From: Caprella mutica
Taxonomy: Eukaryota > Arthropoda > Malacostraca > Amphipoda > Caprellidae
NCBI GenBank assembly: GCA_947561585.1
Contig: CANNZV010000327.1
Location: forward strand, 427,386 to 491,385
Direction: 5' to 3'
DNA length: 64,000 bases
Below, piece after piece: positions 21,690 to 32,908 of this stretch. The notes beneath the pieces are model-generated. The model did not search any database and had not been told where the DNA came from. It saw only the letters and a list, made by a program, of their open reading frames with translations. A program made the translations under genes and the position numbers. The stretch's first letter is position 1. Each line of letters starts with the position of its first letter.

Positions 21690-21725
21690 CGTTAGTGAAA
21701 GGAAAAGAACAACTAAAACTCTCAT
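21690..21725 (-). CDS. Probable first coding exon: signal peptide start
   Basis: The minus strand reads ATG followed by 11 codons, MRVLVVLFLSLT, and then a perfect GTAAGT donor (21684-21689). A short Met-Arg start plus a run of V/L/F is the start of a secretory signal peptide. The exon ends in phase 0, compatible with the phase-0 exons at 2308-2355 and 1956-1997. If they belong to one gene, its first large intron contains the LINE remnants and the whole LTR element. The linkage is inference from strand and phase. Confidence 0.45.
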
Positions 21726-22282
21726 CTTAGATAGGCTTAAATAAGCTGAACAAATGAAATAAGTAAGTTTGTATATCTGTTAGATGAAAAAGATTAATTA
21801 ATTTAAATAACCGGAATAAATTTACAAAAGTTCCTAATTTAGAAAATTAATTCACATCAACATTTTAGCCAATATCTCTGTGACTAAAGAGAGATATAAC
21901 TTGTGATGCTAATATTTAAACTTCAAAGACATCAAAAGGTATGAAATTAAAGGCGCATAAATAAGAAAATGAACGACTAATTACTGAACACCTGTAAGAC
22001 TAAGACTCACACCATTCACCCACTGTACCTAACTTGCTAATGGAGTCACAGTCACGCACCACATCTTAAATACCTAATATTGCACCTGTGACTCACTCCA
22101 AGGAAGGTATGATAATGTCATTATATTAATTTATTCTCAATAAATGGATCAAATTCAGCTGAAATTAAAGGTTAATTTATCAGTACTATTCAGCTTGCTT
22201 GTGAATCGGGACCAAAAGAAGATGAACCAAATGAAGAGTTGATAACATGAAGTGATTATCATTCTAACGTGAAAGAAAACAT
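21726..22282. other. Upstream region of the host gene; no repeat array
   Basis: AT-rich, non-repetitive sequence 5' to the candidate first exon. It would hold the promoter on the minus strand, but I could not fix a TATA box or start site. Confidence 0.3.
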
Positions 22283-22523
22283 TACGGAAATAAATATTTA
22301 CAGAAATAAATATTTTCAGAAATAATTATTTACAGAAATAAATATTTTCAGAAATAAATATTTACGGAAATAAATATTTACAGGAATAATTATTTACAGA
22401 AATAAAAATTTTCAGAAATAAATATTTACGGAAATAAATATTTACAGAAATAAATATTTACAGAAATAAATATTTACAGAAATAAATATTTACAGAAATA
22501 ATTATTTACAGAAATAAATATTT
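22283..22523. repeat. 16-bp tandem repeat (TTACAGAAATAAATAT type)
   Basis: About 15 copies of a 16-bp AT-rich unit with variants (ACAG/ACGG/TCAG; AAATAT/AATTAT). It runs directly into the 37-bp array. Confidence 0.88.
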
Positions 22524-24184
22524 ACATTCCTAATGTTAATCTCTCCTCTCGTAAGATAAAACATTCCTAATGTCATTCTCTCCTCTCGTGAAGTAAAACA
22601 TTCCTAATGTCATTCTCTCCTCTCGTTAGATAAAACATTCCTAATGTTAATCTCTCCTCTCGTAAGATAAAACATTCCTAATGTCATTCTCTCCTCTAGT
22701 GAGGTAAAACATTCCTAATGTCATTCTCTCCTCTCGTGAGGTACAACATTCCTAATGTCATTCTCTCCTCTCGTAAGATAAAACATTCCTAATGTTAATC
22801 TCTCCTCTCGTAAGATAAAACATTCCTAATGTCATTCTCTCCTCTCGTGAGGTACAACATTCCTAATGTCATTCTCTCCTCTAGTGAGGTACAACATTCC
22901 TAATGTCATTCTCTCCTCTCGTGAGGTAAAACATTCCTAATGTCATTCTCTCCTCTCGTGAGGTAAAACATTCCTAATGTCATTCTCTCCTCTCGTGAGG
23001 TAAAACATTCCTAATGTCATTCTCTCCTCTAGTGAGGTACAACATTCCTAATGTCATTCTCTCCTCTCGTGAGGTAAAACATTCCTAATGTCATTCTCTC
23101 CTCTCGTGAGGTAAAACATTCCTAATGTCATTCTCTCCTCTCGTGAGGTAAAACATTCCTAATGTCATTCTCTCCTCTAGTGAGGTACAACATTCCTAAT
23201 GTCATTCTCTCCTCTCGTGAGGTAAAACATTCCTAATGTCATTCTCTCCTCTCGTGAGGTACAACATTCCTAATGTCATTCTCTCCTCTCGTGAGGTAAA
23301 ACATTCCTAATGTCATTCTCTCCTCTCGTGAGGTACAACATTCCTAATGTCATTCTCTCCTCTAGTGAGGTAAAACATTCCTAATGTCATTCTCTCCTCT
23401 CGTGAGGTACAACATTCCTAATGTCATTCTCTCCTCTCGTGAGGTACAACATTCCTAATGTCATTCTCTCCTCTCGTGAGGTAAAACATTCCTAATGTCA
23501 TTCTCTCCTCTCGTGAGGTACAACATTCCTAATGTCATTCTCTCCTCTCGTGAGGTACAACATTCCTAATGTCATTCTCTCCTCTCGTGAGGTACAACAT
23601 TCCTAATGTCATTCTCTCCTCTCGTGAAGTAAAACATTCCTAATGTCATTCTCTCCTCTCGTGAGGTACAACATTCCTAATGTCATTCTCTCCTCTCGTG
23701 AGGTACAACATTCCTAATGTCATTCTCTCCTCTCGTGAGGTAAAACATTCCTAATGTCATTCTCTCCTCTCGTGAGGTACAACATTCCTAATGTCATTCT
23801 CTCCTCTCGTGAAGTAAAACATTCCTAATGTCATTCTCTCCTCTCGTGAAGTAAAACATTCCTAATGTCATTCTCTCCTCTCGTGAGGTACAACATTCCT
23901 AATGTCATTCTCTCCTCTAGTGAGGTACAACATTCCTAATGTCATTCTCTCCTCTCGTGAGGTACAACATTCCTAATGTCATTCTCTCCTCTCGTGAGGT
24001 AAAACATTCCTAATGTCATTCTCTCCTCTCGTGAGGTAAAACATTCCTAATGTCATTCTCTCCTCTAGTGAGGTACAACATTCCTAATGTCATTCTCTCC
24101 TCTCGTGAGGTAAAACATTCCTAATGTCATTCTCTCCTCTAGTGAGGTATAACATTCCTAATGTCATTCTCTCCTCTCGTGAGG
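22524..24184. repeat. 37-bp satellite array, about 45 copies
   Basis: Units begin ACATTCCTAATGTCATTCTC and continue to a GTGAGGTACA or GTGAGGTAAA end. Unit starts are spaced 37 bp (22524, 22561, 22598 and on). Variants alternate at fixed positions (CTCGTG/CTAGTG; GGTACA/GGTAAA/AAGTAAA; GTTAATC near the start). Non-coding. Confidence 0.95.
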
Positions 24185-24209
24185 ATAAATAATTATAATG
24201 AACTCATAA

Positions 24210-24260
24210 TTGCAATAGTATATACCTACTCTATAATAGAGTAGGTATATACTATTGCAA
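24210..24260. repeat. Perfect 25-bp inverted repeat (palindrome) with 1-nt spacer
   Basis: The left arm at 24210-24234 starts TTGCAATAGTATATACC. The right arm at 24236-24260 is its exact reverse complement, with a single A between. Flanking ATAATGA and TCATTAT extend the symmetry imperfectly. It lies between two satellite arrays and could form a cruciform. Confidence 0.9.
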
Positions 24261-24668
24261 GTCATTATATTCACTAAATAGTGCAATTGTAAATATTCTC
24301 TTTTCTCTCACTAGCTATAAATTTCTCTTGTCATTGATTCCCCCAATAAATTGGCATTAACTGACATTATTTTAAATTCTTTCAATAATTGGCTTTTTCG
24401 ATAACAATTGAAGATAGTGAGCAAATGAGAACACTTGTTCACTTAGTCACCTGTCTGGACTTCATTTGAACACCTGTGAATAATGCAGGTGTGAAGGGAG
24501 GTTCATCCCTCCCTTGTCTCTAAAAATATTGAAAATTCTAGTTAATAGACTATTGTAAGCTCTATTAAATCAATTAACTGCATTTTAGACTATCTACACT
24601 AATCATTTCAAGTCCCAAAAATTTTATAAGCGGCACTAGGAGACTTATAACTTTAAACTCATTTCCCA
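24261..24668. other. Unique AT-rich spacer between satellites
   Basis: About 400 bp without repeat or convincing ORF. Confidence 0.4.
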
Positions 24669-27600
24669 TCTTCTCATTCTATCCTCACTCTACTATTTCT
24701 TCTCATTCTCTCCTCACTCTAATATTTCTTCTCATTCTTTCCTCACTCTAATATTTCTTCTCATTCTCTCCTCACTCTAATGTTTCTTCTCATTCTCTTC
24801 TCACTCTAATGTTTCTTCTCATTCTCTTCTCACTCTAATGTTTCTTCTCATTCTTTTCTCACACTAATGTTTCTCTCATTCTCTTCTCACTCTAATGTTT
24901 CTTCTCATTCTCTCCTCACTCTAATGTTTCTTCTCATTCTCTCCTCACTCTAATGTTTCTTCTCATTCTCTCCTCACTCTAATATTTCTTCTCATTCTCT
25001 TCTCACTCTAATGTTTCTTCTCATTCTCTCCTCACTCTAATATTTCTTCTCATTCTTTCCTCACTCTAATATTTCTTCTCATTCTCTCCTCACTCTAATG
25101 TTTCTCTCATTCTCTCCTCACTCTAATGTTTCTTCTCATTCTCTCCTCACTCTAATGTTTCTTCTCATTCTCTCCTCACTCTAATGTTTCTTCTCATTCT
25201 CTCCTCACTCTAATATTTCTTCTCATTCTCTTCTCACTCTAATGTTTCTTCTCATTCTCTCCTCACTCTAATATTTCTTCTCATTCTTTCCTCACTCTAA
25301 TATTTCTTCTCATTCTCTCCTCACTCTAATGTTTCTCTCATTCTCTCCTCACTCTAATGTTTCTTCTCATTCTCTCCTCACTCTAATGTTTCTTCTCATT
25401 CTCTCCTCACTCTAATGTTTCTTCTCATTCTCTCCTCACTCTAATATTTCTTCTCATTCTTTCCTCACTCTAATATTTCTTCTCATTCTCTCCTCACTCT
25501 AAAGTTTCTTCTCATTCTCTTCTCACTCTAATGTTTCTTCTCATTCTCTTCTCACTCTAATATTTCTTCTCATTCTCTCCTCACTCTAATGTTTCTCTCA
25601 TTCTCTCCTCACTCTAATGTTTCTTCTCATTCTCTCCTCACTCTAATGTTTCTTCTCATTCTCTCCTCACTCTAATGTTTCTTCTCATTCTCTCCTCACT
25701 CTAAAGTTTCTTCTCATTCTCTTCTCACTCTAATGTTTCTTGTCATTCTCTTCTCACTCTATTGTTACTTCTCATTCTCTTCTCACTCAAATGTTTCTTC
25801 TTATTCTCTCCTCACTCTAATGTTTCTTCTCATTCTCTTCTCACTCTAATGTTTCTCTCATTCTCTCCTCACTCTAATGTTTCTTCTCATTCTCTCCTCA
25901 CTCTAATGTTTCTTCTCATTCTCTCCTCACTCTAATGTTTCTTCTCATTCTCTCCTCACTCTAATATTTCTTCTCATTCTTTCCTCACTCTAATATTTCT
26001 TCTCATTCTCTCCTCACTCTAAAGTTTCTTCTCATTCTCTTCTCACTCTAATGTTTCTTCTCATTCTCTTCTCACTCTAATATTTCTTCTCATTCTCTCC
26101 TCACTCTAATGTTTCTCTCATTCTCTCCTCACTCTAATGTTTCTTCTCATTCTCTCCTCACTCTAATGTTTCTTCTCATTCTCTCCTCACTCTAATGTTT
26201 CTTCTCATTCTCTCCTCACTCTAAAGTTTCTTCTCATTCTCTTCTCACTCTAATGTTTCTTGTCATTCTCTTCTCACTCTATTGTTACTTCTCATTCTCT
26301 TCTCACTCTAATGTTTCTTCTTATTCTCTCCTCACTCTAATGTTTCTTCTCATTCTCTTCTCACTCTAAAGTTTCTTCTCATTCTCTTCTCACTCTAATG
26401 TTTCTTCTCATTCTCTCCTCACTCTAATGTTTCTTCTCATTCTCCCTCACTCTAATGTTTCTTCTCATTCTCTTCTCACTCTAATATTTCTTCTCATTCT
26501 CTCCATACTGTAATGTTTCTTCTCATTCTCTTCTCACTCTAATATTTCTTCTCATTCTCTCCTCACTCTAATGTTTCTCTCATTCTCTCCTCACTCTAAT
26601 GTTTCTTCTCATTCTCTCCTCACTCTAATGTTTCTTCTCATTCTCTCCTCACTCTAATGTTTCTTCTCATTCTCTCCTCACTCTAATATTTCTTCTCATT
26701 CTTTCCTCACTCTAATATTTCTTCTCATTCTCTCCTCACTCTAAAGTTTCTTCTCATTCTCTTCTCACTCTAATGTTTCTTCTCATTCTCTTCTCACTCT
26801 AATATTTCTTCTCATTCTCTCCTCACTCTAATGTTTCTTCTCATTCTCTCCTCACTCTAATGTTTCTTCTCATTCTCTCCTCACTCTAATATTTCTTCTC
26901 ATTCTTTCCTCACTCTAATATTTCTTCTCATTCTCTCCTCACTCTAATGTTTCTCTCATTCTCTCCTCACTCTAATGTTTCTTCTCATTCTCTTCTCACT
27001 CTAATGTTTCTTCTCATTCTCTTCTCACTCTAATATTTCTTCTCATTCTCTCCTCACTCTAATGTTTCTTCTCATTCTCTCCTCACTCTAATATTTCTTC
27101 TCATTCTTTCCTCACTCTAATATTTCTTCTCATTCTCTCCTCACTCTAATGTTTCTCTCATTCTCTCCTCACTCTAATGTTTCTTCTCATTCTCTCCTCA
27201 CTCTAATGTTTCTTCTCATTCTCTCCTCACTCTAATGTTTCTTCTCATTCTCTCCTCACTCTAATATTTCTTCTCATTCTTTCCTCACTCTAATATTTCT
27301 TCTCATTCTCTCCTCACTCTAAAGTTTCTTCTCATTCTCTTCTCACTCTAATGTTTCTTCTCATTCTCTTCTCACTCTAATATTTCTTCTCATTCTCTCC
27401 TCACTCTAATGTTTCTCTCATTCTCTCCTCACTCTAATGTTTCTTCTCATTCTCTCCTCACTCTAATGTTTCTTCTCATTCTCTCCTCACTCTAATGTTT
27501 CTTCTCATTCTCTCCTCACTCTAAAGTTTCTTCTCATTCTCTTCTCACTCTAATGTTTCTTGTCATTCTCTTCTCACTCTATTGTTACTTCTCATTCTCT

Positions 27601-28652
27601 TCTCACTCTAATGTTTCTTCTTATTCTCTCCTCACTCTAATGTTTCTACTCATTCTCTTCTCACTCTAATATTTCTTCCCATTCTCTTCTCACTCTAATG
27701 TTTCTTCTCATTCTCTTCTCACTCTAATGTTTCTTCTCATTCTCTCCTCACTCTAAAGTTTCTTCTCATTCTCTTCTCACTCTAATGTTTCTTCTCATTC
27801 TCTTCTCACTCTAATATTTCTTCTCATTCTCTCCATACTGTAATGTTTCTTCTCATTCTCTTCTCACTCTAATGTTTCTTCTCATTCTCTTCTCACTCTA
27901 TTGTTTCTTCTCATTCTCTACTCACTCTAATGTTTCTTCTCATTCTCTCCTCACTCTAATGTTTCTTCTCATTCTCTCCATACTGTAATGTTTCTTCTCA
28001 TTCTCTTCTCACTCTAATGTTTCTTCTTATTCTCTTCTCACTCTAATGTTTCTTCTCATTCTCTCCTCACTCTAATATTTCTTTTCATTCTCTTCTCACT
28101 CTAATGTTTCTTCTCATTCTCTTCTCACTCTAATGTTTCTTCTCATTCTCTACTCACTCTAATGTTTCTTCTCATTCTCTCCTCATTCTAATGTTTCTTC
28201 TCATTCTCTTCTCACTCTAATATTTCTCCTCATTCTCTTCTCACTCTAATGTTTCTTCTCATGCTCTTCTCACTCTAATGTTTCTTCTCATCCTCTTCTC
28301 ACTCTAAAGTTACTTCTCATTCTCTCCTCACTCTAATATTTCTTCTCATTCTCTCTTCATTCTAATGTTACTTCTCATTCTCTCCTCACTCTAATATTTC
28401 TTCTCATTCTCTTCTCATTCTAATGTTTCTTCTCATTCTCTTCTCACTCTAATATTTCTTTTCATTCTCTTCTCACTCTAATATTTCTTCTCATTCTCTC
28501 CTCACTCTAATGTTTCTTCTCATTCTCTCCTCACTCTAATGTTTCTTCTCATTCTCTTCTCACTCTAAATTTCTTCTCATTCTCTTCTCACTCTAATGTT
28601 TCTTCTCATTCTCTTCTCACTCTAATATTTCTTCTCATTCTCTTCTCACTCT
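24669..28652. repeat. 29-bp satellite array with higher-order structure, about 137 copies
   Basis: The unit contains TTCTTCTCATTCTCTCCTC followed by ACTCTAATGT. A 28-bp variant unit lacking one T (GTTTCTCTCATT) recurs at 24869, 25100, 25331, 25591, 25851, 26111, 26573, 26949, 27151 and 27411. The spacings 231, 260, 202, 376 and 462 bp equal whole numbers of 29-bp units plus 28 for the variant, so the array has higher-order repeats of 8 or 9 monomers. Strand composition is strongly pyrimidine-biased. Confidence 0.95.
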
Positions 28653-28656
28653 TATA

Positions 28657-29395
28657 CAGGGTGACAATTAAATACGGTAGAAAAGTAAACCTCAATGACT
28701 TCAACAATTTTATTTTCACAATGAAAGATAAAGATTTATATGTAATTTTCAATATTAAAAATAGAGATCTTAAGAAACGTTCCTGCATTTCCTTAGCTAC
28801 GCGTTGCCTGCATCACAGCGCGGAGAATGTCCACATTAATCTCTCTTATTTCTACCGATATTTAAAAGTAAAGTGGGACAGTTGCAGTATACCTACTCTG
28901 TTCTTTATCGATTCTCTTGCAGTGCATCAATTGATTCTGAAGATCATCTCTCCTAATTTCTGGGAGGAGAAAATCTTCAATAATTTTCTGGAACACTCCA
29001 AATTGTCTGTCACATCGTTTTCTTCTGTTTTTGGGCGATTTCCTAACCACTTGCCCGCACGTTCTCCAAATCTCACACCCCCATTTTTTTTTCTTTGGGT
29101 GAATTTAAACAACTGTCCCATTCAGTGCAAGATCTTCAGAACAAATTAAGAGGAGTAATTGATGACATTAATGTGGCCACTCTTCGCGCTGTAATGCAGG
29201 CAAAGAAGAGCTTTAAGAAAATGCAAAAAATGTTCAGAAGCAGAGGGGCCAACCTAAGATCTCCATTTTCAAAACTGAAGATTGCATAAAAAACCACCTC
29301 TTCTCAGCTTTCAAACAATATATTCATTTTTATTGAGACATTAAAAATTTTGAAGTTACAGGTTTACTTTTCAATCGTATGAAATTGTCGGCCTG
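28657..29395 (+). mobile_element. Decayed Tc1/mariner-type transposon with TIRs and TA duplication
   Basis: The left end CAGGGTGACAATTAAATACG and the right end (inverse of CAGGCCGACAATTTCATACG) form TIRs. A shared AAAAGTAAACCT lies just inside each. The element is flanked by TA on both sides. The interior ORF 28661-29149 holds a transposase remnant: ARSPNLTPPFFFLW corresponds to the RSPDLxPxDFFLW block of mariner-type DDE transposases, with the acidic residues lost. LQDLQNKLRGVIDDINVATL follows in another frame (about 29128-29190). It is too short (739 bp) and frameshifted to be active. Confidence 0.8.
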
Positions 29396-29680
29396 TAATT
29401 CTTCTAATTTACGTATTTAGGCCTTTTTACATTCCACGTTAGAGGCGAGGAAGTTGAAGATGTAAAATAAATACGGCTACAATAAGAGAGATAATAATGC
29501 GATAATAAAATAATTAAATAAATATATCAATTATTTCTATTCCTACGTAAATGATATTTCAAAAACCCAAATAATACAATAGGAATATAATTCCCGTTGC
29601 TTTTGGTAATCAATTCCAACCGAATTAAATAAACATCGGATTTACCTATTTGAAATATTAGGAATAATAATAATATATAC
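29396..29680. other. AT-rich unique sequence
   Basis: Nothing recognised between the mariner copy and the start of the next repeat-bounded segment. Confidence 0.35.
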
Positions 29681-29929
29681 ACACAGAGAAAGGATTAGTT
29701 GAATCAAATTATATTTGATTTGTTTTGACTAAATTTTATGGTTTATCTGTGCGCCTACCTACGTGGTGAGTTGCAGGTACTATTTAATATGAGTTAAATT
29801 GACGTTGGTTAAAACAACACATATGTGAGTTGATTATTTTTAATTCCCGATGGTCACAACAACTACCTGAGATAGTCAAAACTGTTCGTGATGGTTGAAC
29901 CAATTATATGTAATGGTTAAAACAACTAC

Positions 29930-30500
29930 AGAACAAGGTTACATCAACTACTTGTGTATGTTTCTCCAATCACTCCTATGTGTTATACCAACTACTCGTG
30001 TAGGTTATACCAACTACTCGTGTAGGTTATACCAACTGCTTGTGTAGGTTATACCAACTACTCGTGTAGCTTATACCAACTACTCGTGTAGGTTATACCA
30101 ACTACTCGTGTAGGTTACATTAACTAAAAGTATAGGTGATATCAACTACTCATGTAGGTTATATCAACTACTCGGTTAGGTTATATCAACTACTCGTGTT
30201 GGTTATATCAACTACTCGTGTATGTTATACCAACTGCTTGCGTAGGTTATACCAACTACTCGTGTAGGTTATACTAACTACTCGTGTAGGTTATACCAAC
30301 TACTCGTGTAGGTTATACCAACTACTCGTGTAGGTTACATTAACTACTCGTATAGGTGATATCAACTACTCGTGTAGGTTATATCAACTATTCGGTTAGG
30401 TTATATCAACTATTCGGTTAGGTTATATCAACTACTCGTGTAGGTTATATCATCATCTCGTGTTGGTTATATCAACTACTTGTAAACTAAGTTAATGTAT
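29930..30500. repeat. 22-bp tandem repeat array
   Basis: About 24 copies of GGTTATACCAACTACTCGTG plus TA, with ATATC/ATACC variants and slightly diverged leading units from about 29860. Confidence 0.9.
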
Positions 30501-31110
30501 ATCAACTATTATAGTGTAGGTTGAAATATCGGTCTGGTTAGCAGTATCCAGACTTTTTACAAGACTTTTTCAGTCACTATATTTACTCTATTAAATTTTA
30601 ATCTCGAGTTAGGTCCCGGTATCAATTAGATTAGACTATTTATTTCCTAGGACCAAATCTAACATGTTCACATCTATTTTCTACTTTTGCTTCTGTGATA
30701 TGCATACTATTTTAATTTTAAAAAAATAATTGATCACCTAGACCTATCCTTGCTTTTTGAAATGTTTTCGATCCTATGAATTGATATATGGTTATCAGTT
30801 GTAAATTAATAGATAAGATTGAATAAGTAATCTCATTAAGTCAGTTTATAAATAAGTAGTTAGTTGACATAAATAACTTTACGTAGTGATGAATTAATTA
30901 ACCAGGCCAGATTAAAAAAGTTGATAAATCTTTGATATGCTGCAATTGTACTATAACTTAATGAATAATAAATTAATGATAAAGCCTTTATCTTCTAAAC
31001 CATATTTTAGTGCAATTCATCTTACTCATAGGCACTGATATTGAAATATGCTAATAGAATTACCAAGGTCAAATTGAAAACGAAATACAAACATTTAAGT
31101 TTTAAATTTA
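30500..31110. other. AT-rich sequence, nothing recognised
   Basis: Unique sequence between the 22-bp array and the candidate terminal exon. It would be 3' flank of the minus-strand gene. Confidence 0.35.
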
Positions 31111-31171
31111 TTATTTAGAAGTACAATTTGAATTCTCGTCACTTTCTTTCACGACTGTAGGTTGCCAATTC
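31111..31171 (-). CDS. Candidate terminal exon of an unrecognised small gene
   Basis: The minus strand shows a TTTCAG acceptor (31172-31177). One base completes a split codon, followed by NWQPTVVKESDENSNCTSK and a TAA. The upstream exon 31256-31315 ends with two bases of that codon, so the phases agree. An AATAAT/AATAAA-like run follows the stop. The family is not recognised. Confidence 0.42.
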
Positions 31172-31255
31172 CTGAAATAAGAGATTCGTATATTAATATA
31201 TATTGAATAGAAATTCACAGTATCGTTCATATACATTATCAATAACATCACCTAC

Positions 31256-31315
31256 TCTTTTTCCTTTTGTGATGAGATAGCGACAGCTTCGATATTCTTT
31301 TCATGTCTGGAATCC
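31256..31315 (-). CDS. Candidate internal exon of the unrecognised small gene
   Basis: Sixty bp between a TTTTAG acceptor and a GTAGGT donor encode DSRHEKNIEAVAISSQKEK in the only frame that fits both neighbours (enters after two bases, leaves after two). Three consecutive exons with matching phase make chance less likely. No domain. Confidence 0.42.
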
Positions 31316-31395
31316 CTAAAAGCATATGAAAAAGTAAGAGCTAATCATATTGCAAATACATATTTAAAAATCATCTAATATTTTCAAACACTTAC

Positions 31396-31467
31396 TTTGA
31401 CCTAGCATAATTGTTCCTGAACCATTCAAAGGAATTGAAGAGGACTCCGATAGTTGATGACGTTGAT
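31396..31467 (-). CDS. Candidate internal exon of the unrecognised small gene
   Basis: The frame that joins the next exon reads STSSTIGVLFNSFEWFRNN then YARSK and ends at a perfect GTAAGT donor (31390-31395). The acceptor is taken as GTAG just right of 31467, because sequence further right has stops in all frames. Aromatic-rich centre; not recognised. Confidence 0.42.
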
Positions 31468-31752
31468 CTACTTCATCAATTCTTCATCAAGATCTGAAAG
31501 TAGATTCAAAAAATATAGAAAACCATATATTAATAAAGAAATGAAAAGAATTATTAACTGAGAATTCTTTCATATAGGTAAATTATTTATATAAAATGTT
31601 AAACTAATTATAAATCTTCAGATGCAGTATAAATTTAGCTCTAATAAATGCAATGGATTTTTCTAGCTAATCCTCATAATTTTGTTCATTATACACTCAT
31701 AATGTAGACATTAATTAAATACCAAGAAAGTATAATATATCAAAAGGCTCAC

Positions 31753-31830
31753 CTCTGGTTGGAGTTCTCCCTGCTAAATCCCTGGACGGTGTTCTCCTCC
31801 GACTACCTCCCTGGATGGAGTTCTCCCAGT
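31753..31830 (-). CDS. Possible upstream exon with short ENS..G.SR repeats
   Basis: A GTGAGC donor (31747-31752) follows an open stretch reading EENTVQGFSRENSNQ in the phase needed for the exon at 31396-31467. The DNA itself holds three copies of a GGAGTTCTCC-type unit. The right boundary is not determined, since a stop lies near 31813 in this frame. Confidence 0.22.
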
Positions 31831-32142
31831 CATAGAAAACTAGGGTCAAGTAGGTAAATTGCGGCACTTTAACTAACTGCGGTCTCTTATCTCAGAAACA
31901 TTAATAACCATCATGACTTCAAGGCACTCGTGAAATGAATAGAACCTATCATAAATTGAGCTTAAATTATGATGTTCAACAATTTAGTATATAGCTAAAC
32001 TAATTTCAGAATGATTTTGAGACTCTCTTAATAGGGTCACAATTAGAAATTAAAGAACCGAATTTGCTGTGTAACCCTACCTATAGGTACACCAACTAGT
32101 TTTAAAATATATAGATTATCAGACCACTTTACTTGAGATACT

Positions 32143-32302
32143 AGGATAAATTCCGAAATATCGGACGGCTCCACATTTTCGGTCGCGTAAGAAAAACTAT
32201 ATTAAATCTACTTTTATTTTAATTAGCTATTAGGTAGCTATATACTACATTTCAAACGTGACCGAAAATTTTAAATCGCCTGATAATTTGGAACTTAACC
32301 TA
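32143..32302. mobile_element. MITE family B copy
   Basis: The left arm AGGATAAATTCCGAAATATC then GGCTCCACATTTTCGG and the right arm inverse (CCGAAAATTTTAAATCGCC then TTTGGAACTTAACCTA) are imperfect TIRs. Consensus: AGGGTAAGTTCCGAGTTATC / GGACAGTTCCAC. Related copies at 34081, 49577, 54661, 55966, 57019 and 62167. Confidence 0.65.
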
Positions 32303-32343
32303 TTCTGAGGACAGCGCAGTAACTGCCTAGCCTATGTAGAAGG

Positions 32344-32908
32344 GGTGTAGGTCATAGCCCCCCCCCCCCCCCCCCCCGGTCATGAAACCCCCCGGTCAAG
32401 AGCCCCCCCGGTCACGAGCCCCCCTGTTTTTAAATCCTTATTTACCTATACTATTTAATCCTTATTGACACTTTTGTAGTTCATTACTGAATAGACATAA
32501 AATATATGTATATAGGGGGGCTTTCCGCCCCCCGAACCCCCCTGCCAGGTCATTCAACAATCATGAAGTGTGCAGTAGAACAAACTAGCGGATACAACAA
32601 ACTACATTAGTAACTCTCAGTTATTTCTATCTATGTAATTCTTCATTTGTTTATAACTAGGTAAATAAGGATTAAAAAACAGGGAGGGGGGGGGGGGCTC
32701 GTGACCGGGAGGGCTCATGACCTAGGGGGGCTCATGATCGGGGGGGCTCATGATCGGGGGGGCTCATGATCGGGGGGGGCTCATGATCGGGGGGGGCTCA
32801 TGACCGGGGGGGCTCGTGACCGGGGGGGCTCGTGACCGGGGGGGCTCATGACCGGGGGGGCTCGTGACCGGGGGGGCTCATGACCGGGGGGGCTCTTGAC
32901 CGTACCCC
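32344..32908. mobile_element. G-rich MITE with tandemly amplified termini and 10-bp target duplication
   Basis: ATGTAGAAGG occurs exactly at both borders (32334-32343 and 32909-32918). The ends are inverse of each other: GGTGTAGGTCATAGCCCCCC at left and GGGGGCTCTTGACCGTACCCC-like at right. The right end carries about 12 copies of a 16-18 bp unit GGGGGGGCTCATGACC; the left has 3-4 inverted copies. The inner arms also match (CCCTGTTTTTAAATCCTTAT with TTACCTA). A duplication of 9-10 bp would fit Mutator-like transposition. No ORF. The long G/C runs may be mis-sized in assembly. Confidence 0.75.

Noticed and set aside
22524..28652. CRISPR-like regular repeats
   Set aside because: Units are contiguous with no unique spacers; eukaryotic satellite.
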